From Streptomyces sp. P9-A4 (lineage in GTDB: Bacteria; Actinomycetota; Actinomycetes; Streptomycetales; Streptomycetaceae), in contig NZ_JAZIFY010000001.1 of assembly GCF_036634195.1 (NCBI RefSeq), forward strand, positions 3,048,501 through 3,112,500: a stretch of 64,000 nucleotides of DNA, read 5' to 3'. Of the stretch, positions 1 through 12,458 are shown in pieces. A program made the translations under genes and the position numbers. The notes under the pieces are model-generated. The model was not told the origin of the DNA. It searched no databases and saw only the letters and a program-made list of their open reading frames with translations. How positions within the stretch are numbered: position 1 is the stretch's first letter; every line of letters begins with the position of its first letter.

Positions 1-663
1 TCTCAGGTCCTCCAGGGTCGCGGCCTTCCCCGGCAGTGCGGAGCGGGCGGGCGCCTCGAGGCCGTCGAGGAACAGCTGCAGGTGACGGTGGACGAACTGG
101 TCGAAGTTGCCTCCGCAGGCCGTTCCCGGCAGCGGTCGGGTCAGCTGGGAGATCGCCACCGTCAGGTCGCCGACGCCGATGTCGGCGCGGAGCCGGCCGG
201 CCCGCTGCGCGTGGTCGACGAGGCGCTGGACGGCCTCCTCCAGGCGCCGGCGTTCGGCGATCAGGTCGGGGTGCTCCCTGTCGAAGGCGCCGTCGAGCAT
301 CGGGCACAGGGCCCCGATGCGCTCGTCCGCGGCGCCGTGGGTGAAGCGGCGGAGGGCGGCGAACGGGTCGGCCTCCTCCTCGGTGGACCGCTCGGCCAGC
401 TCGGTGAGGCGGGCCATGATCGAGAGGACGACCTCGTGGACGAGTTCGGCGCGCTCGGGGAAGTTCCGGTAGAGCGTGGCGTTCCCGACGCCGGCCCGGC
501 GCGCGACCTCGTCGTACGGCACCTGGTGGCCGAACTCGACGAACATCTCGCGGGCCGCCGTGACGATCCGCTCGCGGTTGCGCAGGGCGTCGGCCCGCGG
601 GCGGGGCACACGGCGGGCGGGCGCCGTCCCGGCGGTCTCGGCTGCGTCGGCACTGGTGGTCAC
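1..663 (-). CDS. TetR-family transcriptional regulator, C-terminus cut by window edge
   Basis: Reading the minus strand from a GTG at 663 gives 221 codons that stay open to base 1, so the C-terminus lies outside the window. An N-terminal helix-turn-helix of TetR type is clear: a NRERIVTAAREMF helix, then YDEVARRAGVGNATLYRNF, then a helical ligand-binding region. TetR proteins bind DNA as dimers and leave it when a small ligand binds. The gene is divergent from the secreted M6 protease, with a palindrome in the gap, so autoregulation or control of the neighbour is possible. The ligand cannot be predicted. The start was chosen as the first in-frame start upstream of the HTH. Confidence 0.88.
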   Translation of the reverse strand, partial: MTTSADAAETAGTAPARRVPRPRADALRNRERIVTAAREMFVEFGHQVPYDEVARRAGVGNATLYRNFPERAELVHEVVLSIMARLTELAERSTEEEADPFAALRRFTHGAADERIGALCPMLDGAFDREHPDLIAERRRLEEAVQRLVDHAQRAGRLRADIGVGDLTVAISQLTRPLPGTACGGNFDQFVHRHLQLFLDGLEAPARSALPGKAATLEDLR

Positions 664-775
664 GCCGCGGCCTCCTCACTTCACTACGTCACTCGGACAT
701 CCGGGGAAGGAATCCCCGCTTCGTTCAACACAGTGCCAAACGGGGATCCGGTCCCCGGTTATTTCCCGCAACCTG

Positions 776-791
776 TGTGACCTGGGTCACA
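776..791. promoter_or_regulatory. Crp-like palindromic operator (TGTGA-N6-TCACA)
   Basis: A perfect 16-bp palindrome, TGTGACCTGGGTCACA, lies in the divergent gap between the TetR gene and the M6 protease. It matches the classical CRP/FNR half-sites TGTGA-N6-TCACA and fits the GTG-N6-GNCAC pattern I recall for Streptomyces Crp. It sits 144 bp before the protease start and 112 bp before the TetR start. Alternatively it could be the operator of the adjacent TetR protein. Confidence 0.55.
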
Positions 792-935
792 TGACCCCTC
801 GGGCCGGAATACCCACGATCGGGCCACCCGGCGCGCGCGCCGGAACCTCTCGCCACAGGCTGATCGCACGGCGCGGCCTCGCGAGTACCGGAAGGGGCCG
901 TGCCGCCGACCTGCCCCCACCGGAGAGGCGTCCGT

Positions 936-2207
936 ATGCAGCACCCCCGCCGACGGATACGCAGACCCGTCGCACTGGCCGCGACCACGGCGCTCTCCCT
1001 GGCGCTGCTCGCCTCCGCGAGCAGCACCCTCCCCGGCCCCGCCCCGGCCTCGGCCGGCCCCGTGGCCGCCGCGCCGAACGGCGCCCAGCTGGGACCGTGC
1101 CGCATCGCCACCACGATGGGCGTGCAGATGTCGGAGGGGCTGCCCACCGCCCCCGGGTACGTGCGCTCCACCGGCCAGGTCAGGGCCCTCAACCTGATGG
1201 TCGACTTCCCCGACGCGCCCGGCGACGGGACCGCGATGGGCCGCTTCCGTGAGTTCTTCCCGCAGACCGCCGACTGGTTCCGCACCAGCTCGTACGGGCG
1301 GCTGCACTACCGCGCCGAGGCCCCGCTACCGGACTGGCTGCGCATGCCCAAGGCGTTCTCCGCGTACGGGATCGAGCGCGGCTCACCCTACGAACCGGGC
1401 TACCGCTCCCTCGTCGAGGACATCGTGAAGGCCGCCGACCCCAAGGTCGACTTCAGCGCGTACGACCTGGTCAACATCCTCGTCACGCCGAACGCCGGGC
1501 CCTCCGCCCTCGACACCGTCCTGTCCGTGACCTTCTCCGGCAACGACGACGCCCCCTACGCGGACGGCGTGCCGCTGGCCAACACGTCCTTCGTCTACAG
1601 CCGCCAGGACGACGGCTCCGGCAGCTTCGCGGAGACCGGCTACCGGGTCCTGCCGCACGAGAACGGCCACGTCTTCGGGCTGCCCGACCTCTACACCTCG
1701 GACGGCGGCGGCACCGTCGGGCACTGGGACATCATGTCCGAGGACTGGGGCGCCAACAACGACCTGCTCGGCTGGCACAAGTGGAAGCTGGGCTGGCTCG
1801 ACAACGACCAGGTCGGCTGCGCCTACGGCCCCGGCAGCGGCGACTACACGCTCACCCCGCTGGCCGTCCCCGGCGGCCCCAAGCTCGCGTTCGTCCCGCT
1901 CTCCGGCACCTCGGGGTACGCGGTCGAGGTCCGCGGCAAGGGCGGCAACGACGAGGCCGTCTGCGAGGACGGCGTCCTGGTCTACCGGGTCGAGTCCGAC
2001 GTGGACACCGGCCACGGTCCGGTGACCGTCGCCGACAGCGAGCGGGCGAGCGGCGGCTGCACCCGCAGGGCCAACGTCCAGGCGGAGCTGTCGGACGCCC
2101 CGTACCGCCCCGGCGAGACGTTCACCGACCGGGCGAACGGCATCCGGATCAGCGTCCTCGACGAGGACGAGGACGGCGCCTACCGGGTCCGGATCACCCG
2201 CGGCTGA
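936..2207 (+). CDS. secreted M6-family (immune inhibitor A-like) zinc metalloprotease
   Basis: The 423-residue protein starts with a basic stretch and a hydrophobic Ala/Leu-rich segment (about residues 8-30), a Sec-type signal peptide ending in an Ala-rich region. The catalytic zinc motif is HENGHVFGLPD (HExxHxxGxxD, about residues 244-254), diagnostic of M6 metalloproteases. An FxDxxN-type N-terminal region and a C-terminal beta-rich tail follow. The ATG at 936 was chosen because GGAG lies 10 bases upstream; a GTG at 900 would put a non-signal extension before the signal peptide. Role: probably extracellular protein degradation. A Crp-like palindrome lies upstream. The gene ends convergently with the ligase gene, with a hairpin between. 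Confidence 0.9.
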   Translation: MQHPRRRIRRPVALAATTALSLALLASASSTLPGPAPASAGPVAAAPNGAQLGPCRIATTMGVQMSEGLPTAPGYVRSTGQVRALNLMVDFPDAPGDGTAMGRFREFFPQTADWFRTSSYGRLHYRAEAPLPDWLRMPKAFSAYGIERGSPYEPGYRSLVEDIVKAADPKVDFSAYDLVNILVTPNAGPSALDTVLSVTFSGNDDAPYADGVPLANTSFVYSRQDDGSGSFAETGYRVLPHENGHVFGLPDLYTSDGGGTVGHWDIMSEDWGANNDLLGWHKWKLGWLDNDQVGCAYGPGSGDYTLTPLAVPGGPKLAFVPLSGTSGYAVEVRGKGGNDEAVCEDGVLVYRVESDVDTGHGPVTVADSERASGGCTRRANVQAELSDAPYRPGETFTDRANGIRISVLDEDEDGAYRVRITRG

Positions 2208-2212
2208 CCTGT

Positions 2213-2244
2213 CCGGGCGACCGGCCCGCGACCGGGTCACCCGG
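2213..2244. terminator. hairpin between convergent genes
   Basis: CCGGGCGACC (2213-2222) pairs with GGTCACCCGG (2235-2244) with one mismatch. It lies between the convergent protease and ligase genes and overlaps the ligase stop codon. There is no T-tract, which is usual in Streptomyces. Confidence 0.5.
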
Positions 2245-3892
2245 CTGCGAGGCCTCCCCGCAGTTCCCGCTTGAGGAGCTTCCCCGTCGGGTTCCGGGGC
2301 AACTCCTCCTCCCGTACGACGACCCGGGCGGGGACCTTGAAGGCGGCCAGGCGCCCGCCCACGTACGTACGGAGGTCCTCGGCGCCCGTCGTGGCGCCGG
2401 GCCGCAGCCGGACGACCGCCGCGACCTCCTCCCCGAGCAGCGGGTGAGGGACGCCGAGGACGGCGGCGTCGAGGACGTCCGGGTGGCCCTGGAGCACCCC
2501 CTCCACCTCCACGCAGTACACGTTCTCGCCGCCCCGGATCACCATGTCGGTGAGCCGGTCGACGACGGTGACACGGCCGTCCGCGTCCACGCGCGCGAGG
2601 TCCCCGGTACGGAACCAGCCGTCCTCGGAGAACGCCGCGCGGGTCGCCTCCTCGTTCCCCCAGTACCCCCGGACCAGCGCCTGACCGCGCAGCCACAGCT
2701 CGCCGACGCCCGCCGCGTCGGGGCCCTCGATCCGCACCTCGGTGGTGGGCGTGGGCCGGCCGACGCTGTCCGGGTGGGCGCGGTACTCGGCGCCGACGTT
2801 CGACAGGACGCCGCCGCTGGTCTCGGTGAGCCCGTAGCCGTTGCGGGGCTCGACGCGCTCCCCGTACCCCTCGGTGATCCCGGCGACGATGCCGGGCGGG
2901 GCGGCGGCGCCGCCGGTGCTGAGGAGGGTGAGCGTCGCCAGCTCGTCGCCGGCGGCGCGGGCCGCTTCGAGCAGCTGGAGCGCGGTCGTCGGCACACCCG
3001 CGTAGTGGGTGACGCCGTGCGTCCCGATCAGTTCGAGGGCGCGGTCCGCGTCCCACTTCCGCATCATGACGAGGGTCCCGCCGGCCGACATCACCGCGTA
3101 GAACGAGGTGAACGCGGCGACGTGGAAGAACGGGAAGGTGGTCAGCGACACGGGCGCCGGCCCGGTCCCCGGCACGTCCCCGCGCGCGAGGGCCGCGGCG
3201 GCGGCGAAGTAGCGGGGGTTCATGGCCGCCCCGGCCTGCGCGAGGTGGGTGGCGACGGCGCCCTTGGGGCGGCCGGTGGTCCCTGAGGTGTAGATGACGG
3301 TGGCGTCCTGCTCGGGCAGCACGTCGACATCGGGCGGCCCGAGGTGCGGATCGGTGTCGGGGACGTACGCCCGGAAGCCGTCCTCCGCCTCCCCGTGGAA
3401 GACGATCCCGGGCACCTTCCGCTCGCGGGCCCAGGCCCGCACCCGGGCGACCCGCTCCCCGTCGACGAGGAGCACGCCCGGCGCGCAGTCGTCGAGCGCG
3501 TAGGCGAACTCGTCCTCGGTCCACCAGGCGTTGAGGGGGACGGCGACGAGGCCGGCGAGCTGGGCGGCCCAGAACGCGATCTGCCACTCCGGGAGGTTCC
3601 GCATGGCGACCACGGCCCGGTCGCCCGGCCGCAGGCCGTACTCCCCGGTCAGCTGCCGGGCGAGCCCGCAGGCGGCGTCGAAGAACTCCCGGTAGGTGGT
3701 GGCGCCGTCCTCGGAGACCAGGAACACCCGGTCGCCGTAGGCCCAGGTCGTCTCCACGAACTCGCGGAGCGTGCGGGGCCCGGAGACGTACACCCCCTCG
3801 CTCACCGCGAAGGGGGCGCCGGGCGCGGTGAGCCTCGCCTCCGGGGTCTCCGGAAGCTCCCCGCCGGCTTCCGTCGGTCGTGCGTCCACCAC
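2237..3892 (-). CDS. acyl-CoA synthetase / AMP-dependent ligase
   Basis: A 551-residue ANL-superfamily adenylating enzyme. The P-loop motif YTSGTTGRPKG is near residue 200. A GYGLTET motif, YRTGD-equivalent WFRTGD, a DRLTDMVIRGGENVY hinge and the catalytic Lys in NPTGKLLKRELR near the C-terminus are all present, so the enzyme looks intact. Members activate fatty or aromatic acids as acyl-AMP and then acyl-CoA. The GTG at 3892 was chosen because AGGAGG lies 6 bases upstream; the longer ATG reading at 3958 would overlap the PPTase gene. It lies 40 bp behind the PPTase on the same strand, suggesting one transcript. It could feed a starter acid to the NRPS, whose first carrier domain lacks its own A domain, but substrate and cluster membership are uncertain. 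Confidence 0.85.
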   Translation of the reverse strand: MVDARPTEAGGELPETPEARLTAPGAPFAVSEGVYVSGPRTLREFVETTWAYGDRVFLVSEDGATTYREFFDAACGLARQLTGEYGLRPGDRAVVAMRNLPEWQIAFWAAQLAGLVAVPLNAWWTEDEFAYALDDCAPGVLLVDGERVARVRAWARERKVPGIVFHGEAEDGFRAYVPDTDPHLGPPDVDVLPEQDATVIYTSGTTGRPKGAVATHLAQAGAAMNPRYFAAAAALARGDVPGTGPAPVSLTTFPFFHVAAFTSFYAVMSAGGTLVMMRKWDADRALELIGTHGVTHYAGVPTTALQLLEAARAAGDELATLTLLSTGGAAAPPGIVAGITEGYGERVEPRNGYGLTETSGGVLSNVGAEYRAHPDSVGRPTPTTEVRIEGPDAAGVGELWLRGQALVRGYWGNEEATRAAFSEDGWFRTGDLARVDADGRVTVVDRLTDMVIRGGENVYCVEVEGVLQGHPDVLDAAVLGVPHPLLGEEVAAVVRLRPGATTGAEDLRTYVGGRLAAFKVPARVVVREEELPRNPTGKLLKRELRGGLAAG

Positions 3893-3932
3893 GGCAAACC
3901 TCCTGAGCGCCTGCTCACCTCGCGCGGCGACG

Positions 3933-4745
3933 CTATGCCCGCCCCCCGACCAGGTCAACCCCGGCCGGGCCGCCCCCGAGCAACGCCCCCGCGTCCGTGT
4001 GGACGTCGAGCGCCACGGACCGCGCTCCGGTCACCGCGAGGGCGCCGTGGCAGTCGCCGATCCTGGGCAGGTCCGCCAGGGCGATCCGGGCGCGGCCCGC
4101 GGCGTCGGGGCCGTGCCAGGCGACGAGTTCGGGCGGCGCGGACGCCGGGGACACCGTGAACGACTCCATCGAGGTGTTCAGGCCCTCGCCGGTCGCCTTC
4201 AGGACGGCCTCCTTCCGTGTCCAGAGCGTCAGGCAGGCAGCGGCCCGCCGCTCCACGGGCAGGGCGTCGACGACCGCGCGCTCGGCGGGGGTGAGCACCA
4301 GTTCGAACTCGACGGGGACGCCCGGCAGCGCGGGCGGTACGAAGTACTCGACGTCCACGCCCACCGGGTGCCCGTGGGCCACCGCGACCGCCACCATGTC
4401 CCGCGAGTGGGACAGCGACAGTTCCCAGCCCGCCGCCTCCCCCTCGACCCACGGCTTGCCGTGCGGGCCACCGCAGTCGGGGCACAGGGCCCGCAGGAAC
4501 ACGTCCTCCGGGGCGACGCCGGCGAGCTGCCCCACCGCCGTCTTGGCGAGGGCCCGGCCGGTGACGAACAGGGCGAGGTCCCGCCCGTTCAGGAACCGCG
4601 AGCAGCGGGCCCGTTCCGCCTCGTCGAGCAGCTCGAAACGGAGTGTCGGGTTCTCGGGTACGCGGGAGAGCCAGACGTGGCAGTCGACCGCCTGCGCCTC
4701 CCGCGCACCGGCGCGGCCGACGAGGGGCGGGTTCATGAGTTTCAT
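3933..4745 (-). CDS. Sfp-type 4'-phosphopantetheinyl transferase
   Basis: A 270-residue PPTase that would convert apo to holo carrier domains by moving phosphopantetheine from CoA to the conserved serine. The signature GVDVE (about residue 130, Mg2+/CoA binding) and WTRKEAVLKATGEGL (about residues 176-190, the W/FxxKEAxxK motif) are intact. The length fits the Sfp/EntD-like group. The ATG at 4745 is preceded by GAGG at 6 bases; ATG and TTG alternatives lie nearby. Most likely partners are the five carrier domains in NRPS 1 and NRPS 2 and the carrier of the A-T didomain. It is divergent from the small secreted peptide, and weak SARP-like repeats on its own strand lie upstream (4839-4856). Confidence 0.9.
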   Translation of the reverse strand: MKLMNPPLVGRAGAREAQAVDCHVWLSRVPENPTLRFELLDEAERARCSRFLNGRDLALFVTGRALAKTAVGQLAGVAPEDVFLRALCPDCGGPHGKPWVEGEAAGWELSLSHSRDMVAVAVAHGHPVGVDVEYFVPPALPGVPVEFELVLTPAERAVVDALPVERRAAACLTLWTRKEAVLKATGEGLNTSMESFTVSPASAPPELVAWHGPDAAGRARIALADLPRIGDCHGALAVTGARSVALDVHTDAGALLGGGPAGVDLVGGRA

Positions 4746-4838
4746 GGGGATCCTCAACTCCTCAATGGACGGAAAGCGAGCGCCCGCGGCGCTCTTCCAT
4801 AGCTGTCGATAGGACCGAAAGACCAGGTCAGAGGCGGT

Positions 4839-4856
4839 CCCATGGACCGTCTATCC
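4839..4856 (-). promoter_or_regulatory. possible SARP heptamer pair upstream of the PPTase
   Basis: On the minus strand, GGATAGA (4856-4850) and CCATGGG (4845-4839) are separated by four bases, giving the 11-bp period of SARP sites. They resemble the heptamers found upstream of NRPS 2. No third repeat and no good -10 element were found, so this is tentative. Confidence 0.3.
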
Positions 4857-4860
4857 GCCT

Positions 4861-4889
4861 CGGGAGTCCATCGATAGTGACCCGATGGC
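4861..4889 (+). promoter_or_regulatory. SARP-type heptamer repeats upstream of the small secreted peptide
   Basis: Three heptamers with 4-bp spacers are seen: CGGGAGT (4861-4867), CGATAGT (4872-4878) and CGATGGC (4883-4889). The last two and their spacer match the NRPS 2 upstream box at 15 of 17 positions (4872-4888 against 21275-21291). A weak -10 candidate, CAAGCT, lies at 4899-4904. SARPs bind direct heptamer repeats in phase with the helix, about 8 bp before the -10. The match between two separate promoters of the same locus is the main support. Confidence 0.6.
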
Positions 4890-4965
4890 CGCCGCTGCCA
4901 AGCTTCAGTCATTCCTCAAGGAGCAGCCGCTCGGGCCGCACTCACGGACTTGGAGTCAGTAGAAG

Positions 4966-5133
4966 ATGATCAAGAACATCGCGCTCCGCATCGCCGGTCT
5001 CGCCCTTCTCGTCGCCGCCGCCGCGTCCGTCACGACGACCGCCTACGCCGAGGACGTCACCACCCCGCAGGCCGAGCCCACCCCCGGCGTCGTCGTCACC
5101 GAGACCCCGGACCCGCACAACCCGTGGGGCTGA
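4966..5133 (+). CDS. small secreted peptide (55 aa), unknown function
   Basis: An ORF of 55 codons. The N-terminus MIKNIALRIAG followed by an LLVAAAASV core is a clear Sec signal peptide, with a probable signal peptidase I site after AYA (residue 28). The predicted exported part is about 27 residues, rich in Thr, Pro, Val and Glu, ending DPHNPWG, with no cysteine. AGAAG precedes the ATG. It lies between the PPTase and NRPS 1 and has a SARP-like box upstream matching that of NRPS 2, so it may be co-regulated with the cluster. No family is recognised. It could be an extracellular signal or a wall-associated peptide; either is a guess. Confidence 0.6.
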   Translation: MIKNIALRIAGLALLVAAAASVTTTAYAEDVTTPQAEPTPGVVVTETPDPHNPWG

Positions 5134-5234
5134 ACCGGCCCGGCACCCGCCGCGTCTCCCAGTGCCTGTCCCTCCGTCCGCGCCGGCGGCTCTCCCAGCG
5201 CCCGTTCCCGCGCCTGACGCCCAGCCCGTCCGAT

Positions 5235-5297
5235 CGGCCCTGGCCGTGTTCACCGCTCCCGGAATCCCGGGGCATCCGGTGAGCACGGCCAAGGCCG
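5235..5297. terminator. long inverted repeat, bidirectional terminator
   Basis: A 21-base arm (5235-5255) pairs with 5277-5297 with only two mismatches, both able to form G-U pairs on one strand. It lies between the convergent small-peptide gene and NRPS 1 and so probably ends both transcripts. Confidence 0.7.
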
Positions 5298-5325
5298 TTC
5301 GGCCGTACGAGCCTCCGGCCGGGTC

Positions 5326-10764
<5,439 letters not shown>

Positions 10765-10864
10765 TCACTCCTCAGTCGTCGATCGAAAGAAATTCCGTAG
10801 GGGACAAGCGGATTACTGCCGGACTGCTCCGCAGGAAAGGGCAGCCCTGGGCCGCCTGGGCCCT

Positions 10865-11611
10865 CTAGGCCATGAGCTTGCGGATCTCGGTGATGAGGCC
10901 GACGAGGGCCTCACGCTCCGGGACGGTCGTCTCCGGGTGCCACAGGTCCACGAGGAGGCAGGTGCGCGGCCGGACGCCGTCGTTCCACGCCTCGTGCTCG
11001 AAGGAGTAGTCGAAGAGCAGGCACTCGCCCTCCTTCCACTGCCGGGTCTCGCCGGCCACGGTGATCCCGCACCCCTCCGGGATGTCGACCGCGAGGTGCA
11101 GGTTGATGCTGAAGTTCCAGAGGTCGCAGTGCGGGGCGATCGAGGCGCCGGGCAGCAGGGTGGAGAAGTGGCTCTCCAGGAGGGTGCAGAGCTTGCCCTG
11201 CTCCAGGACCTCGCGGGTCAGGACGTCGTACGCGGTGGGCACGAGCGGGGCCGAGGACTCGACCGGCGCGCCGTCCCGGAACAGGTAGAGCGCCTGCCAG
11301 TTCTCCTGCCGGGTGAGGTAGTGCTCGTAGTCGGAGAAGGCGCTCTTCCGCTCGGCCCAGGCCTCGTCCAGCTCCCGTCTGATCGCGGCGTGGCCGGCCT
11401 CGAAGGCGCGGACGACCGGGGCGACCTCGGGGTGCCCGTAGGGGTCGTGCCAGGGGGTCTGGGAGATCCCCGGCATGATCCACTTGGCGTTCTTCTGGAG
11501 CGGGTGCCGCTCCTGCTGCTTGCGGTACAGCATGTCCTCGACACGGACGATCGAGTCGGCTCCGTGCCGGTCCTTCACGTCCTGGAAGATCGCGTCGATC
11601 TCGGGGGTCAT
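10865..11611 (-). CDS. aspartyl/asparaginyl beta-hydroxylase-like Fe(II)/2-oxoglutarate oxygenase
   Basis: A 248-residue protein with the Asp/Asn beta-hydroxylase fold signature: FSTLLPGASIAPHCD (first iron ligand His about 160), hydrophobic strands, W-x-x-GE, then FEHEAWND (second His about 204), followed by an R-x-x-L-x-V-DLWHPE strand where the Arg would bind 2-oxoglutarate. Such enzymes use Fe(II) and 2-oxoglutarate to hydroxylate Asp/Asn side chains; bacterial relatives in peptide clusters hydroxylate free or carrier-bound amino acids. It lies 18 bp behind the thioesterase and 100 bp before NRPS 1. Together with the TauD-like enzyme it implies at least one hydroxylated residue. The substrate is unknown. 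Confidence 0.88.
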   Translation of the reverse strand: MTPEIDAIFQDVKDRHGADSIVRVEDMLYRKQQERHPLQKNAKWIMPGISQTPWHDPYGHPEVAPVVRAFEAGHAAIRRELDEAWAERKSAFSDYEHYLTRQENWQALYLFRDGAPVESSAPLVPTAYDVLTREVLEQGKLCTLLESHFSTLLPGASIAPHCDLWNFSINLHLAVDIPEGCGITVAGETRQWKEGECLLFDYSFEHEAWNDGVRPRTCLLVDLWHPETTVPEREALVGLITEIRKLMA

Positions 11612-11629
11612 GGCTCGCTCTCTCTTCCG

Positions 11630-12424
11630 TCAGGCCGCGAGGGCCGGGGCGGCCGTCGCCGGGGCGGTGGCCGCGGGGGCGGTCTCGTACAGGGCGGGGA
11701 TACGGGTGGGCAGCGAGCCCCAGGTCTCGGGGGTGTAGAAGTGGCCGCCCGGCAGCACGTCGTGGCGGTACTCGCCGGCGGCGAGGTCGCGCCACTGCTC
11801 GGCGGCGCGCGGGTCGATGACCTCGTCGGCATCCCCGTTGATCACCTGGACCGGCACGGAGACCTGGGCGCCGTCGCGGTAGTAGAAGGTGTCGCGGATG
11901 CGCACGTCCGCGCGCATCAGGTCGAGCGCCATCTCGCGCAGGTCCGGGTCGTCCAGGACGTGCTGCGGCAGCAGCCCGAACGTCTCCATCCAATGCATGA
12001 TCTGCTCGTCGGTGTCCCGCTGCGCGGGGAACATGTCCTGGACGGTGAGACCCCGGCTCGGGGCGTTCGCGGAGGAGACGACCAGAGCCTTGGGGAGCGG
12101 GCCGCCACGCTCCTCGATGCGGGCGGCGACGTCGAAGGCCATCCAGCCGCCCATGCTGTGGCCGAAGAGGACGTAGTCCCGGTCGGCGGCGGAGAGCACG
12201 GCAGCCACGGCGTCCTCGGCCAGCTCGTCCCAGTTGTCGGGGCAGTCCTCGGCGAACCGGCCCTCACGGCCGGGGTAGCAGATCGCGGCCAGTTCGACGC
12301 CCTCGGGCAGCACGTCCGCCCAGGGCATGTACGAGCCGGCGCCGCCGCCGCAGAAGCCCAGGCAGATGAGCCTCAGGCGCGCGTCGGGGTCCTGCCGGGG
12401 GCGGACCACAATGGTGTCCTGCAC
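11630..12424 (-). CDS. type II (editing) thioesterase
   Basis: A 264-residue alpha/beta hydrolase of the NRPS/PKS type II thioesterase group. The nucleophile is in GHSMGG (about residues 89-94), the oxyanion region in GFCGGGAGSY, the Asp in NGDADEVIDP and the His in GGHFY (about 230). These free enzymes remove wrongly loaded or stalled acyl groups from carrier domains, which would matter here because two carriers are loaded in trans. The C-terminus ends in an Ala/Thr/Pro-rich tail. Start GTG at 12424 is preceded by AAGGA. It lies between the A-T didomain (34 bp) and the hydroxylase (18 bp) in the operon. Confidence 0.9.
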   Translation of the reverse strand: MQDTIVVRPRQDPDARLRLICLGFCGGGAGSYMPWADVLPEGVELAAICYPGREGRFAEDCPDNWDELAEDAVAAVLSAADRDYVLFGHSMGGWMAFDVAARIEERGGPLPKALVVSSANAPSRGLTVQDMFPAQRDTDEQIMHWMETFGLLPQHVLDDPDLREMALDLMRADVRIRDTFYYRDGAQVSVPVQVINGDADEVIDPRAAEQWRDLAAGEYRHDVLPGGHFYTPETWGSLPTRIPALYETAPAATAPATAAPALAA

Positions 12425-12458
12425 GGTCTGTCCTTACGTCGTCGAAGTGGGGGGGGTG

